The notes below the pieces were generated by a model, which made no database searches, had not been told where the DNA came from, and worked only from the letters and a program-made list of their open reading frames with translations. Positions 17,450-26,189 of a stretch of 64,000 bases of DNA are shown one piece after another. The position numbers and the translations under genes were made by a program. Numbering within the stretch: the first letter of the stretch is position 1; every line of letters begins with the position of its first letter. This DNA comes from Streptantibioticus rubrisoli (GTDB lineage: Bacteria; Actinomycetota; Actinomycetes; Streptomycetales; Streptomycetaceae), in the NCBI RefSeq assembly GCF_024436055.1, contig NZ_JANFNH010000030.1, positions 16,686 to 80,685 on the forward strand, read 5' to 3'.

Positions 17450-18292
17450 TCAACTGGCGATGGATGCGGGGAAGCTGGCGAGGTACGGCTCGCGGTTCTT
17501 GACCCGGCCGCGGGCGGTACGGGCCGTCGACTCCGACGCGCCCAGCCCTGCCGCGGCCATGGCGGCCGTCATCTGGCTCGTCGTCGGATGAGCGCCCAGC
17601 GTCCCGAACAAGGCCCGCACCAGCCCGTCCACGCGGTTGGCGTAGACGACCGGCGAGCACAGGTCGACGGCCGTCGACCCGGCCTCGACGGCAGGCGCGG
17701 ACGGCGGCAACTCCGGCACCGGCGCAGACTCGACGGGCTCCGGCGCGGTGTCCACAACCTGTGGGCGGTCGACGGTCGCGGTGGTGGGCGTCGACGGGTG
17801 CTCGACGGGCGTCACCACCCGCCGGGCCAGGTAAGCGTGGACCTGCCGCATCAGCGCACCGAAGGCCAGCAGAGCGGCGACTGGTGGGACGGCGGCCACC
17901 ACGTAGTCCATAGGCTGGGCCTGTGCTCCCACGCCCGCCACGTTCAACGCGATGGAACCCCCGGAACCAATGCTGGCCAGGGCAACCGCCCACCCGTCCA
18001 CCCGGCGGGCCAACGACGCACGCAGGATGAGCAGTTCACCGATGACGATGAACAGGTCGACGGTGGCGGGCCACGCCCACGACCGCACAGCGGCATCCCC
18101 CATGCCATGACGGGCGGCGACCTCTTGCAGATGCTCGTAGCTCAGCCAGAACGCTGCGGCCGTCAACACCACGGTGAGCGCCCCTGCCAAACCGGTGATC
18201 GCGCCCTCGACGGTGACGGGCGTCGACGCCCCGTCGACCCCCGTCGACCGCACCCGACACCGGCTCGTCTTCGAACGGTCGGCGACCATCAC
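17450..18292 (-). CDS. DUF2637 membrane protein (SpdB-like)
   Basis: The 280-residue protein has four transmembrane helices in the N-terminal 150 residues with the DUF2637 pattern (WPATVDLFIVIGELL), then a proline-rich linker and a C-terminal helical region resembling a small DNA-binding domain (MTAAMAAAGLGASESTART). The GTG start overlaps the stop of the GGDEF gene. DUF2637 proteins accompany traB in AICEs and are thought to help plasmid spread. The element 2 counterpart is at 32740-33390. Confidence 0.8.
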   Translation of the reverse strand: MMVADRSKTSRCRVRSTGVDGASTPVTVEGAITGLAGALTVVLTAAAFWLSYEHLQEVAARHGMGDAAVRSWAWPATVDLFIVIGELLILRASLARRVDGWAVALASIGSGGSIALNVAGVGAQAQPMDYVVAAVPPVAALLAFGALMRQVHAYLARRVVTPVEHPSTPTTATVDRPQVVDTAPEPVESAPVPELPPSAPAVEAGSTAVDLCSPVVYANRVDGLVRALFGTLGAHPTTSQMTAAMAAAGLGASESTARTARGRVKNREPYLASFPASIAS

Positions 18293-18933
18293 GCGCCTCC
18301 TTCAACGTGACGGGTGTCGTGGGTGCCGGGCCGTCCGGCGCGACGGCCGTTGACGGTCGCGGCCATCGGGCCGTCGGCGATGAACCAGCCCCCACCGGAA
18401 CGCTTCGCCCGGTACATCGCCTCATCCGCCCGCCGCAGCGCCAGGTCGAACCGAGCCTCGGGAATGTCCTCGCGGGGGCAGGCGCCAAGCGAGGCGCCCA
18501 CCGGCAGCTCCTCGCGCTCGTAGGGCACTGGCTCGGTCAGCGCTTGGTGGATGTTGTGTAGGTCGAACGGCAGATCACCGGGGACCTGTGGGGTGATGAT
18601 GGCGGCGAACTCATCGCCCCCGAGCCGTCCGGCTACCCCGTTGAGGACCGCGCACCAGGTCGACAATCGCTGTGCGGCGGTCATGAGCACGGTGTCCCCG
18701 GCCGCGTGGCCGTGCGTGTCGTTGAGGTCCTTGAAGCCATCCATGTCCACCAGCAGCACCACCGCACCCTCCTTGCGGAGCAGGCGGCGGGCCCGGGCGG
18801 TGAAGGTTTCGCGGGTCCACAGGCGGGTCAGCGGGTCGCGATGGGCGGCATGGAGCCGGTGCCGCATCCAGGCGGCCTGTCCCGACCAGCCGACCGCCCC
18901 CGCAGCAGCCAACGCAGTAGTGACGACGCTCAT
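18289..18933 (-). CDS. GGDEF diguanylate cyclase carried by element 1
   Basis: The 214-residue protein has one N-terminal hydrophobic helix and a complete GGDEF domain: DPLTRLWTRETF, VDMDGFKDLNDTHGH, the active-site RLGGDEFAAI and a C-terminal ADEAMYRAKR. All signature residues for c-di-GMP synthesis are present. No RxxD product-inhibition site is seen just before GGDEF. Overlapping starts and stops link it to the DUF2637 and wHTH genes, so it is part of the transfer operon. In Streptomyces c-di-GMP controls entry into development, so the element might tune the host life cycle. Confidence 0.85.
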   Translation of the reverse strand: MSVVTTALAAAGAVGWSGQAAWMRHRLHAAHRDPLTRLWTRETFTARARRLLRKEGAVVLLVDMDGFKDLNDTHGHAAGDTVLMTAAQRLSTWCAVLNGVAGRLGGDEFAAIITPQVPGDLPFDLHNIHQALTEPVPYEREELPVGASLGACPREDIPEARFDLALRRADEAMYRAKRSGGGWFIADGPMAATVNGRRAGRPGTHDTRHVEGGA

Positions 18934-19445
18934 GACGCACCGCCCTGACCGGTAGGGGCGTAGTACCGCAGGCCGGTGCGCTCGAACCGACCCAGAACAC
19001 CCTCGCGGGTGAGCGTGGCGAGCGAGGACTGGCATGCCGCGCGGGTGATCGGCACACACAGGCGGTGGAAGAGAGCAAGCACCCTGCCGGTGGTCCACAC
19101 GCCGCCCTTGGCGGCAACTGCCTCACGCAGCAGCCCTACCCGGTCGGGAGCTCCATGGCTCATGCCGCGTCCCCCCACAACGGTGGACGGCCGTACGGCG
19201 ACGGTGGCGATCAGTTCGACCGGCGAGGTGGGGTCGTCCAGGTCGCGGCTGGTCTCGCACCACTCCCATTCGACGCCCGGCAGCACCTCGTACCCCAACG
19301 TGCTCACGCACTCGGCGCGTTGGACCGGTGTGGGGATCGGCTCACCAGTGCGCCAGCGACGTTCGGGCCACCGCGATGCGCTCACGTCGTACAGCACGAT
19401 GTACAGCACCCAGGCGCCGCTGGTGTTCGTCATCTGCGCTTTCAT
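18930..19445 (-). CDS. protein with C-terminal winged-helix domain, unknown function
   Basis: The 171-residue protein has a beta-rich N-terminal part and a C-terminal winged-helix-like segment (GGVWTTGRVLALF, then LATLTREGVLGRFERTG). It overlaps its neighbours on both sides by ATGA, so it is translationally coupled to the 91-residue protein and the diguanylate cyclase. A regulatory or DNA-binding role is inferred. Confidence 0.6.
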   Translation of the reverse strand: MKAQMTNTSGAWVLYIVLYDVSASRWPERRWRTGEPIPTPVQRAECVSTLGYEVLPGVEWEWCETSRDLDDPTSPVELIATVAVRPSTVVGGRGMSHGAPDRVGLLREAVAAKGGVWTTGRVLALFHRLCVPITRAACQSSLATLTREGVLGRFERTGLRYYAPTGQGGAS

Positions 19446-19717
19446 GCGGCGGCCACCTCCGCGCGCTGGATGCGGCGGTGGAGGCTGACCACCTTGGGCA
19501 GCGCCGGGGAGGTGATCAGTTCCGGGACGAGGTGGGTGACGCGGTCGAACAACTCCGGGTCGTCGGTGAGGATGTCGCGGGCCGCGTCCAGGCGGGCCGC
19601 GCGCTCCTCGGGGCTCTCGTCGTCCTCGCCGAGCCAGAGCTCCGGGACGATGCCGACGGCCAGTTCGATGAACTCCGAGGCGCTGATGGTCTCGTGGTAC
19701 GCGATGAACGTACGCAT
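19442..19717 (-). CDS. small acidic protein of element 1
   Basis: The 91-residue protein is acidic (GEDDESPEERAARLDAARD) with no recognised domain. GGAGAG lies upstream of the ATG. The stop overlaps the next start. A hairpin (cassette B) sits just upstream of it. Confidence 0.6.
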   Translation of the reverse strand: MRTFIAYHETISASEFIELAVGIVPELWLGEDDESPEERAARLDAARDILTDDPELFDRVTHLVPELITSPALPKVVSLHRRIQRAEVAAA

Positions 19718-19751
19718 AGGGACTCTCCAGAAGTCGAAGGGACGAAGTAGC

Positions 19752-19794
19752 CCGGGGCGGTCGCGGTCTTTGGCGAGAGACGACCGCCCCGGGA
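19752..19794. terminator. hairpin cassette B in the leader of the 91-residue protein gene
   Basis: A perfect 13-bp stem (19752-19764 with 19782-19794) encloses a 17-nt loop almost identical to that of cassette A at 11449-11489. The surrounding bases (about 19735-19794) also match. It lies directly before a coding region. Confidence 0.6.
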
Positions 19795-19808
19795 GAGTTG
19801 GGCGCTGG

Positions 19809-19964
19809 TTACCCGATCCGGTGCGTGTGGATCCGGGTAGCCACCGCGAGTGCGGCGGCGTGGCGGGCTTCCGCCTCCGCCCTCAACTGCTCCGCCTGGT
19901 GCGGATGGGGCCGCGGAAGGCGGACGGGCAACGGCTCGCGTTCGTCGCGCTCGTGCTCACTCAC
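19809..19964 (-). CDS. 51-residue acidic/helical small protein
   Basis: A GTG start at 19964 overlaps the stop of the preceding 35-residue gene and the frame runs to TAA at 19809. The product begins VSEHERDEREPLP and has a charged helix (HQAEQLRAEAEARHAA). Overlap and codon use support it; no function is known. Confidence 0.5.
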   Translation of the reverse strand: MSEHERDEREPLPVRLPRPHPHQAEQLRAEAEARHAAALAVATRIHTHRIG

Positions 19965-20068
19965 CGACGACCACCCCTCGCGCTGGCGTCGTCCTCGCTG
20001 CGCTTGTTGGCGTCGGCGACCTTGCGGGCCAGCGCTTCGCGCTCTTGATCTGTCAGACTGGTGATCAC
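19961..20068 (-). CDS. 35-residue peptide, first gene of the leftward operon
   Basis: A GTG start at 20068 has an excellent GGAGG ribosome site six bases upstream and the product begins VITSLTDQEREALARK. It is coupled to the 51-residue gene by a GTGA overlap. It appears to be the first gene of the long replication and transfer operon. Confidence 0.55.
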   Translation of the reverse strand: MITSLTDQEREALARKVADANKRSEDDASARGGRR

Positions 20069-20618
20069 AGGTCCTCCGATTCAGGTGCCTGTATCGCGGC
20101 GCTCAGGGGGCCTAAGCCCTGGGCGCCGCTTGCGTGTTGACTACTCGGGGCGAGCAGCCACGGCCCTCGACAACACCCGACGGCGTTGCCGGGGACCGTG
20201 CGCGCTCGCGCAACCTGCCGGTGAAGCCGCCGTTTACGGCTGGGTTGATCTCACCGGGATGACTCATGCGGGATCGCTGCCGTGCCGGTCCAACACGACG
20301 GCCCCTATCGATATCGTTGGTGCACTGGTCCGCCTTTCATCCAGTGGCGGCAGCGGCATGGAGTCCGATGTCGCCTCTCTTGGGTTTGCACTGCAAGGGG
20401 GACCGAGTCCCCACTCTCCGGCCGTTGCTCGCGGTCGCCGGGCCACCTCGCCAGTCGGGCCGAAGCCCATTGCGTCCTACCTGGCCTTTAGCGGGATTGC
20501 AGCGTCCCCGCCCTCTGCTTCACCCGGGTTGCCCGGGCCTCGAACCACCGGCGCCTCCGACAGCGCATAACCCCAGGTCAGGGGCCGCGTCTCTACGGGG
20601 CACGCCGATGCGGCAAGC
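20069..20618. promoter_or_regulatory. long leader/regulatory region between the divergent operon and the GntR gene
   Basis: No convincing gene is seen in this stretch. A very stable hairpin (20096-20108 with 20117-20129, 13 pairs, one G-T) lies 28 bases upstream of the first leftward gene and could be an attenuator in its leader. The rest has mixed composition with short frames on both strands that lack ribosome sites. Confidence 0.5.
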
Positions 20619-20667
20619 AAGCTACCTAGGTAGCTTTGCTGTTGGTCATGAAGCTACCTAGGTAGCT
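20619..20667. promoter_or_regulatory. two palindromic operators for the GntR (KorSA-like) repressor
   Basis: AAGCTACCTAGGTAGCTT (20619-20636) is a perfect 18-bp palindrome, and AGCTACCTAGGTAGCT (20652-20667) is a second perfect copy. The centres are 32 bp apart, about three helical turns. A shorter ACCTAGGT occurs at 20707-20714. They sit between the leftward operon and the repressor gene. Confidence 0.75.
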
Positions 20668-20691
20668 CTCGCGGCGTCAAGCCGCCGCGAG
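20668..20691. other. hairpin between operators and GntR promoter
   Basis: A perfect 9-bp stem (20668-20676 with 20683-20691) with a 6-nt loop immediately follows the second operator. It may insulate the two divergent transcription units. Confidence 0.5.
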
Positions 20692-20706
20692 CACGAAGGA
20701 GAAATG

Positions 20707-20730
20707 ACCTAGGTTGGATACGCTCTAGGT
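20707..20730 (+). promoter_or_regulatory. promoter of the GntR gene, probably leaderless
   Basis: A TACGCT -10 element (20719-20724) lies seven bases before the ATG at 20731, so transcription should start at or next to the start codon. The short palindrome ACCTAGGT just upstream overlaps the promoter and would allow autorepression. Confidence 0.5.
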
Positions 20731-21114
20731 ATGAACTGGAGCCCCGAGAACCCCCCGACGGCCAAGGAGATCGCCGCCAAGTTCCGCAGCGACATCGTTG
20801 ATGGGGTGTACGGCCCCGGCGCCCGGTTGCCCGGCGCCAAGGGCATCGCCAAGAAGCTGGGCGTGGGGCTCATGACGGTGCAGAGCGCGTACAAGCAACT
20901 GGCGGCAGACGGGCTGGTCGTTGGCCGTCCGGGGAGCGGGACGTACGTGATCGACCCGGTGAAGGGCGAGCCCACGGCGCAACAGGCAGCTGCGGGCCTG
21001 CGTGATCTTCAGGACCAGTTGAAGCATGTCACCTCCCAACTCAGCGATCTCTTGGAGCGCGTGGCGCGGTTGGAGAGCGAGCGGCGACCTGACCGCACTG
21101 CCAATAGCAGGTAG
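20731..21114 (+). CDS. GntR-family transcriptional regulator (KorSA-like)
   Basis: The 127-residue protein has a GntR winged helix (PTAKEIAAKFRSDIVDGVYGPGARLPGAK, read in parts), followed by a short C-terminal coiled coil (LQDQLKHVTSQLSDLLERV) instead of a full effector domain. That matches short GntR repressors such as KorSA that control AICE replication and transfer genes. Palindromic sites upstream are its likely operators. Confidence 0.85.
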   Translation: MNWSPENPPTAKEIAAKFRSDIVDGVYGPGARLPGAKGIAKKLGVGLMTVQSAYKQLAADGLVVGRPGSGTYVIDPVKGEPTAQQAAAGLRDLQDQLKHVTSQLSDLLERVARLESERRPDRTANSR

Positions 21115-21509
21115 TTCGTGCCCGGTTCACTACTCACCATCCGTGCGCTGTAGTCGCGGCGCCTCGTGTGGACACAGGGCTTCGACATTGGCTGTGTCAC
21201 GGCCTCCTCCTTTCAGTGATGGGACGTTGGGGTGAGGTTCTGCCTCCGGCCCTGCCCCTGCGGCTCAGCCGACCCGCTGCTGCTCCGTTGACGAGAACAC
21301 TGCCGGGATTTTTCGGTGCTGTGGCTGGTCGGATGCTGCGGTAACGCTGCGGAGGCCGAGCCGAAGAGAGGAAGATCTATTGCGCCCTTGGAGCCGCCTC
21401 GGGCCTCGGTGTGGCGGCGGTGCTGCGGGCTTGCTGCGGAGTGCGCGCGTGATCGCGTGTCGCATCACCGCTGGTTGTTAGCTTCGGAGAGTCGGTCGAG
21501 GGGGTCTCG
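21115..21509. other. intergenic region before the NB-ARC gene
   Basis: About 395 bp without a gene. Composition is less GC-biased near 21290-21330, where a promoter for the NB-ARC operon may lie, but no consensus element is clear. Confidence 0.4.
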
Positions 21510-24500
21510 GTGGGCACAGTGCAGCGCTGGACAGGAAGGGAATCGCGCGCATTACGGGAAGCCAAGCGCCTTTCGGTGCGGGCGTTCGCAGCTCACGTGG
21601 GAGTCGGAAGCCGAACAGTGTCCGACTGGGAGTCGCCTTCTAAGCCGAAGGCGATCAGCAAGGCCATCCAGGAGGCACTGGACACGACCTTGGAGCGAAG
21701 CAGCCCGGCAGAGCAGGAGCGGTTCTGGGAAGCCCTCGGCGATGCGCCGAGTGACACCGGACGTTCTGAGACACCGCCAGGCAGCTTCCTCCCCATTCCG
21801 AATGCAGAGGCCAGTCTGGTGCGCAGGGACAACGACTTTGAGGGCCTGATCTCGGTCCTGGAGGAAGCCCGGGATGCCGATGGGATCGCGACCGTGGCGG
21901 TTGCCGGTCCGGGCGGCTTCGGCAAGACGACCATCGCAACGCAGCTGGTCAACGACGAACGCGTCCGCGACCTCTACCCGGAGATTCTCTGGGTGGAGAC
22001 CGGCGAGGGCTGCACCCCGGCCCGAGTTGTGGAGCTGATCTCGGACATCTGCGTCCACCTCAGCGGATCCCGGCCTGCCCTCACCGACCCGGAGCAAGCC
22101 GGATTTCATCTCGCGCGACTGCTCCAGGACCGACGGGCGCTGCTCGTTGTCGACAATGTTTGGAGCGCTGCCGACCTGAGCCCGTTCCTGCTCGGCGGTG
22201 AGAAGTGCGTCCGTCTGGTCACGACGCGGAACGTCCGGGTATGCCCATCGAACGCGCGGGTCGTGCGGCTCGGACCCATGACCGCGAGCGAGATCAGCGA
22301 GATGCTCACGCGCAACGTGGCGTCCCTGGACCGCACCGAGGCCCAGCAGCTCGCGGAGTCGCTCGGCGGTTGGCCGCTGCTCGCGCAGATCGTCGGCTCC
22401 AATGTGGGTCAGGACGTGGCCGCGGGCGCCGTGTCGCGGCGCGTGGTGGCTGAAGCATCGGAGACCATCCGCGAGTACGGACCGCAGGCGTTCGACGTGC
22501 TGGACGCCGATCAGCGCCGCAGCGCCATCGGTCAGGCGATCGCTTCGAGCCTGGACGGCTTGGAAGAGAGCATCGTCCTGAACGGCGCGTCAGACTTGCG
22601 GGCCCGCTACCTGTCGTTGGCGGTCTTCCCGGCGGCAACCCCAATTCCTGTGCCCGTGCTCGTGCACTGGTGGAAGACGGCCTTCGGCTGGTCCCCGCAG
22701 GCTGTCCGTCAGTTCTGCCGCGTGCTCGCAGACCGCTCCTTGGTCAGTAGCTACCGAGCCGACACCGAGACGATCACGCTTCACGACGTATTCCGCTCCT
22801 ACCTGCGCCACCTGGCAGCGGACGACTGGAAGCAGCTCCACACGTCGCTACTCGACAGCTACCGCGAGGACATCGCGGGGCAGTGGGCGGAACTCGATCC
22901 CGAGCATGGGTACTTGTGGCGCCACCTGCCCCACCACCTTCGCGAAGCAGGGCTTGAGGCCGAACTGGTCTCCCTGCTGTCCTCGCCGGCCTACGTCGTG
23001 CGCAAGATCGTGCTGGTGGGCGAGCAGTCCTTGGTAGCCGACGCGGCTGTGCTCGACGCCCTGCCGCGTTCGAGGCGCACGGAGGCTTGGACCGCTGCAC
23101 GCGTGATGGCGGTGTCCGGCTACCTGCTCACCGGGCTTTCGGAACCGGCCGACGTGGCGGCCACGCTGTCGATCGCGCTGCGCCGATCTTCGGCCCCGAT
23201 ACCGCCAGCGGTGCTCACTGAGGCTTCCTCGCTCAGCGCCGCATTTCGAGCCGGTTGGGTCCGACGCAACCCCGCGCTGGACGCCAAGGACGCAGGTCAC
23301 GTCGGTGCCGTCGTCAGCGTGGCCACGGAAGCCGGGCTTGTCGCCACCGGTGGTGAGGACGGCACTGTCCGGCTGTGGGACCTGGCAACTCGCCAGACCT
23401 TGCGGGTCTTCCGCGCGCATACGGGTTGGGTGTACGCCACTGCGCTGTCCCCGGCGGGGGATCTTGTGGCCTCCGCTGGCGACGACGGCCTGATCCGGCT
23501 GTGCCGCACCGATTCCGGAGCCCCGGTCGGTGTCCTCGCGGGGCACTCGCGGCGCATCCGGACCCTTGCGTTCGCCGCTGACGGCAAGCTGCTGGTCTCG
23601 GGTGCCGAAGACGGCGCCGTATGCGTGTGGGACGCCGAGCGGCTGCTGTTGGTCCGTCGGATGCAGACCACGGGGACGCCGGTATGGTCGGTTGCTGTCT
23701 CGGGCGGCGAAGAACCCGTCGTTGCGGCGAGCGGCGAAGACGAGTTTGTGCGCCTGTTCGATCTCGCTTCCGGGCGGTTGCTCGATGAGAAGGCGCAGCA
23801 CCGCGACTGGGTGCGGTCCGTGGCCTTTGCTGCCGAATCGGGGCTGCTCGCCTCGGGATCTGGTGACGGATCGGTCGTGGTGTGGACGACGAAGGGCGGC
23901 GTGCTCACCCCGGTGCGGCGCACGACGGATCTACCGAGTCGGGTCCGCAGCGTCATCGCGTCCGCGGATGGCGCTCTGGTCATCGCCGCGACGGAAAAGC
24001 CGACGATTCACGCGCTGACCGTGGACGGTGAGGCCGGGGTGACGGCACTGCCGCCGGGCGTCGACTGGGTTCGCTCCCTTGCCCGCAGCAGCGACGGCAC
24101 CGTCGTTGCGGGCTGCGAGGACGGTGCGGTGCGCCTTTGGCCAGCCCACGGCGGCCCGGTGGAAACGCTCGCGAGCGGGTCGAACACGACGTGGTCGACG
24201 GCGTTCTCGCGCACCGGAGATGCGGTGCTGATCGGCGACGGCGCCGGGACGGTCGACGTGGCGAACGCTGCTGATTCCACGATGCTGCGGACGCTTCCCG
24301 CCGGGTATGGGCGCGTCTGGTCGCTCGCCTCCGGAGCGGACCTTGTGGCTGGCGCTTGCGGCGACGGCGCTGTGCGGGTCTGGTCCCTCACTGACGACGT
24401 GTGGGAACTGACCCTCAACCAGGACACGAACCGGTCGTGGGCAGTCGCGCTGGCGCGCACCGCGCCGCGTCTGGCGGCCAGCACCGGGGACGGTCACATC

Positions 24501-25034
24501 CGCTGTTGGGACCTGCCGAGTGGTGAGCTGCTGTGGTCGCAGGATGTCCACGCCGGCCGACTCCGCTCGATCGCGTTCAACGGCGACGGCCAGGTGCTCG
24601 CCGCCTGCGGCGGTGACGGATCTGTCCGCGTCTGGCAGGTGGCGAGCGGCGAGTTCGTCTCCCGTTTCGCCTGCCCGAATGGGTGGGCCCGCGCCGTCAC
24701 GCTGGACGATCAGGGCACCCGCGCGGCGGTGGGTGCCGGGACCGGCGACATCGCCGTCCGGGACCTGACCGGCGACCGCTTCACCGCCCAGTTGAGCGGC
24801 CATTCCGGACGCATCCTGATGGTGGCCTTCACCGAGAATCCGAATCAGCTGGTCTCCGCAGCCGCTGATGGCACCGTGCGGCTTTGGTCGCTCTCCGAGC
24901 AGCAGCAGCTCGCCGAAGTTCGCATCGATGGCAGTCTCAACTGTGCCGCCTACGATCCTTTCCAGGGCCGCATCCTCGTCGGCAGTGCCGCCGGCGTGGT
25001 CGCCCTCGATCTGACCCCGCTTCGAGAGGGATAG
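21510..25034 (+). CDS. HTH - NB-ARC - WD40 STAND protein
   Basis: This 1174-residue protein has three parts. Residues about 8-70 form an XRE-like helix-turn-helix (SVRAFAAHVGVGSRTVSDW). Residues about 90-430 form an NB-ARC NTPase: Walker A GPGGFGKTT near 133-141, Walker B ALLVVDNVW and the GLPL-type GGWPLLAQI. About 14 WD40 repeats (residues 590-1170) can make two seven-bladed propellers; repeats such as GGEDGTVRLWDL are well preserved. A helical linker joins the last two parts. STAND proteins oligomerise after ligand sensing by the repeats. The GTG start follows GAGGGG. The stop is 3 bases before the DUF89 gene, so the two form an operon. Confidence 0.9.
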   Translation: MGTVQRWTGRESRALREAKRLSVRAFAAHVGVGSRTVSDWESPSKPKAISKAIQEALDTTLERSSPAEQERFWEALGDAPSDTGRSETPPGSFLPIPNAEASLVRRDNDFEGLISVLEEARDADGIATVAVAGPGGFGKTTIATQLVNDERVRDLYPEILWVETGEGCTPARVVELISDICVHLSGSRPALTDPEQAGFHLARLLQDRRALLVVDNVWSAADLSPFLLGGEKCVRLVTTRNVRVCPSNARVVRLGPMTASEISEMLTRNVASLDRTEAQQLAESLGGWPLLAQIVGSNVGQDVAAGAVSRRVVAEASETIREYGPQAFDVLDADQRRSAIGQAIASSLDGLEESIVLNGASDLRARYLSLAVFPAATPIPVPVLVHWWKTAFGWSPQAVRQFCRVLADRSLVSSYRADTETITLHDVFRSYLRHLAADDWKQLHTSLLDSYREDIAGQWAELDPEHGYLWRHLPHHLREAGLEAELVSLLSSPAYVVRKIVLVGEQSLVADAAVLDALPRSRRTEAWTAARVMAVSGYLLTGLSEPADVAATLSIALRRSSAPIPPAVLTEASSLSAAFRAGWVRRNPALDAKDAGHVGAVVSVATEAGLVATGGEDGTVRLWDLATRQTLRVFRAHTGWVYATALSPAGDLVASAGDDGLIRLCRTDSGAPVGVLAGHSRRIRTLAFAADGKLLVSGAEDGAVCVWDAERLLLVRRMQTTGTPVWSVAVSGGEEPVVAASGEDEFVRLFDLASGRLLDEKAQHRDWVRSVAFAAESGLLASGSGDGSVVVWTTKGGVLTPVRRTTDLPSRVRSVIASADGALVIAATEKPTIHALTVDGEAGVTALPPGVDWVRSLARSSDGTVVAGCEDGAVRLWPAHGGPVETLASGSNTTWSTAFSRTGDAVLIGDGAGTVDVANAADSTMLRTLPAGYGRVWSLASGADLVAGACGDGAVRVWSLTDDVWELTLNQDTNRSWAVALARTAPRLAASTGDGHIRCWDLPSGELLWSQDVHAGRLRSIAFNGDGQVLAACGGDGSVRVWQVASGEFVSRFACPNGWARAVTLDDQGTRAAVGAGTGDIAVRDLTGDRFTAQLSGHSGRILMVAFTENPNQLVSAAADGTVRLWSLSEQQQLAEVRIDGSLNCAAYDPFQGRILVGSAAGVVALDLTPLREG

Positions 25035-25037
25035 CCG

Positions 25038-26189
25038 ATGACCGACCAGGCCCCGGCGATCATTTCGACTGACTCGCCGTTCGCCACGGACGTGTTCGTA
25101 AAGCGCCACCCCGCACTCATAGAACGGATCCTCGGGGCTTGGCCGCTCGATCCGGAGCAGCAGCGTGCTTTGAGGGCGCTGGCAGACGAGAACGTCGACG
25201 GGGTCATGGAGCCCCTGCCCGCTGACGCGCCGGGGGCAGATCAGTGGCAAGCATGGGGACGCGCCTATTACGGCAAGCCGTGGACAGCGGCGCCGTTCTT
25301 GTGGGCGGAATCCTTCTTCTACCGGCGGCTGCTGGGTGCCGTGGGCTACTTCGATGACGGGCTCTGGCAGGGAGTCGACATCTTCGCGCCGTTCAAGCAG
25401 GCAGAGCTAGCGGGCGAAGTGGTCGCCGCCGAGGTTGGCGCGCTGGACCATATTGCGGAACTGGCCGAGGACGATCGCGGCCAGGCGCTCTTGCTGTCGA
25501 GCCTCTGGGGCAACCGCGCGGACCTCGGGTTTCAGATCACAGCCGGTCGCGGCTCGGAGACCTCGGGCTTGGTGGCCGACGACAGCGACCAGCTCTGGAA
25601 GCTGCTCCAGTCCGCTCGCGGCGGCAGCGTGGCGATCGTCGCCGACAACGCGGGCAGCGAGATGATCGCCGATCTCGTCTTGATCGACCACTTGATCACC
25701 TCCGGCACGCTCGGCGAAGTGGTCCTCTACGTGAAGCCCGCCCCGTACTACGTCTCGGACGCGACTATCAGGGATGTCGGCGATTGCCTGCGCAGGTTGT
25801 TGGCAGCCGATGGCGCCGCCCGAGGCGTGGGAGAGCGGCTGCGGGGTGCGGCGGCGGACGGGCGACTGCGCGTGTGGACAGACGCGTTTTTCTGCGCGCC
25901 GTTCGACTTCACCGCCATGCCAGACAACCTGCGGGCGCAGTTCGCGTCGGTGTCCGCCACCATCCTCAAGGGCGATCTCAACTACCGGCGGCTTGTGGGG
26001 GATCGCTGGTGGGATCCCACCGTCCCGTTCGGTGAGGTGACCAGTTACTTCCCAGGCCCGGTTGCGGCTCTCCGCACTCTGAAGTCGGACGTCGTGGTCG
26101 GGCTGGAGCCGGGCACCCTGGCCACGCTGGGGGACTCGGGGACCGCATGGCGGACCGCAGGCACTCACGCACTCATCCAGGCGTCCTAG
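25038..26189 (+). CDS. ARMT1-like DUF89 damage-control phosphatase family protein
   Basis: The 383-residue protein matches the ARMT1/subfamily III branch of DUF89. LWGNRADLGF near 155 and the metal-binding DNAGSE near residue 201 are intact, as is KGDLNYRRLVGD near 310. Family members are metal-dependent phosphatases acting on reactive sugar phosphates or related metabolites, and a carboxyl methyltransferase activity has been proposed for human ARMT1. It is translated from the same operon as the NB-ARC-WD40 protein, three bases apart. The pairing suggests a sensor-effector or sensor-repair unit. Confidence 0.85.
   Translation: MTDQAPAIISTDSPFATDVFVKRHPALIERILGAWPLDPEQQRALRALADENVDGVMEPLPADAPGADQWQAWGRAYYGKPWTAAPFLWAESFFYRRLLGAVGYFDDGLWQGVDIFAPFKQAELAGEVVAAEVGALDHIAELAEDDRGQALLLSSLWGNRADLGFQITAGRGSETSGLVADDSDQLWKLLQSARGGSVAIVADNAGSEMIADLVLIDHLITSGTLGEVVLYVKPAPYYVSDATIRDVGDCLRRLLAADGAARGVGERLRGAAADGRLRVWTDAFFCAPFDFTAMPDNLRAQFASVSATILKGDLNYRRLVGDRWWDPTVPFGEVTSYFPGPVAALRTLKSDVVVGLEPGTLATLGDSGTAWRTAGTHALIQAS

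Noticed and set aside
20480..20580. A tRNA-like segment with GGTTCGAGG on the minus strand
   Set aside because: The T arm does not pair correctly and no anticodon stem is found.
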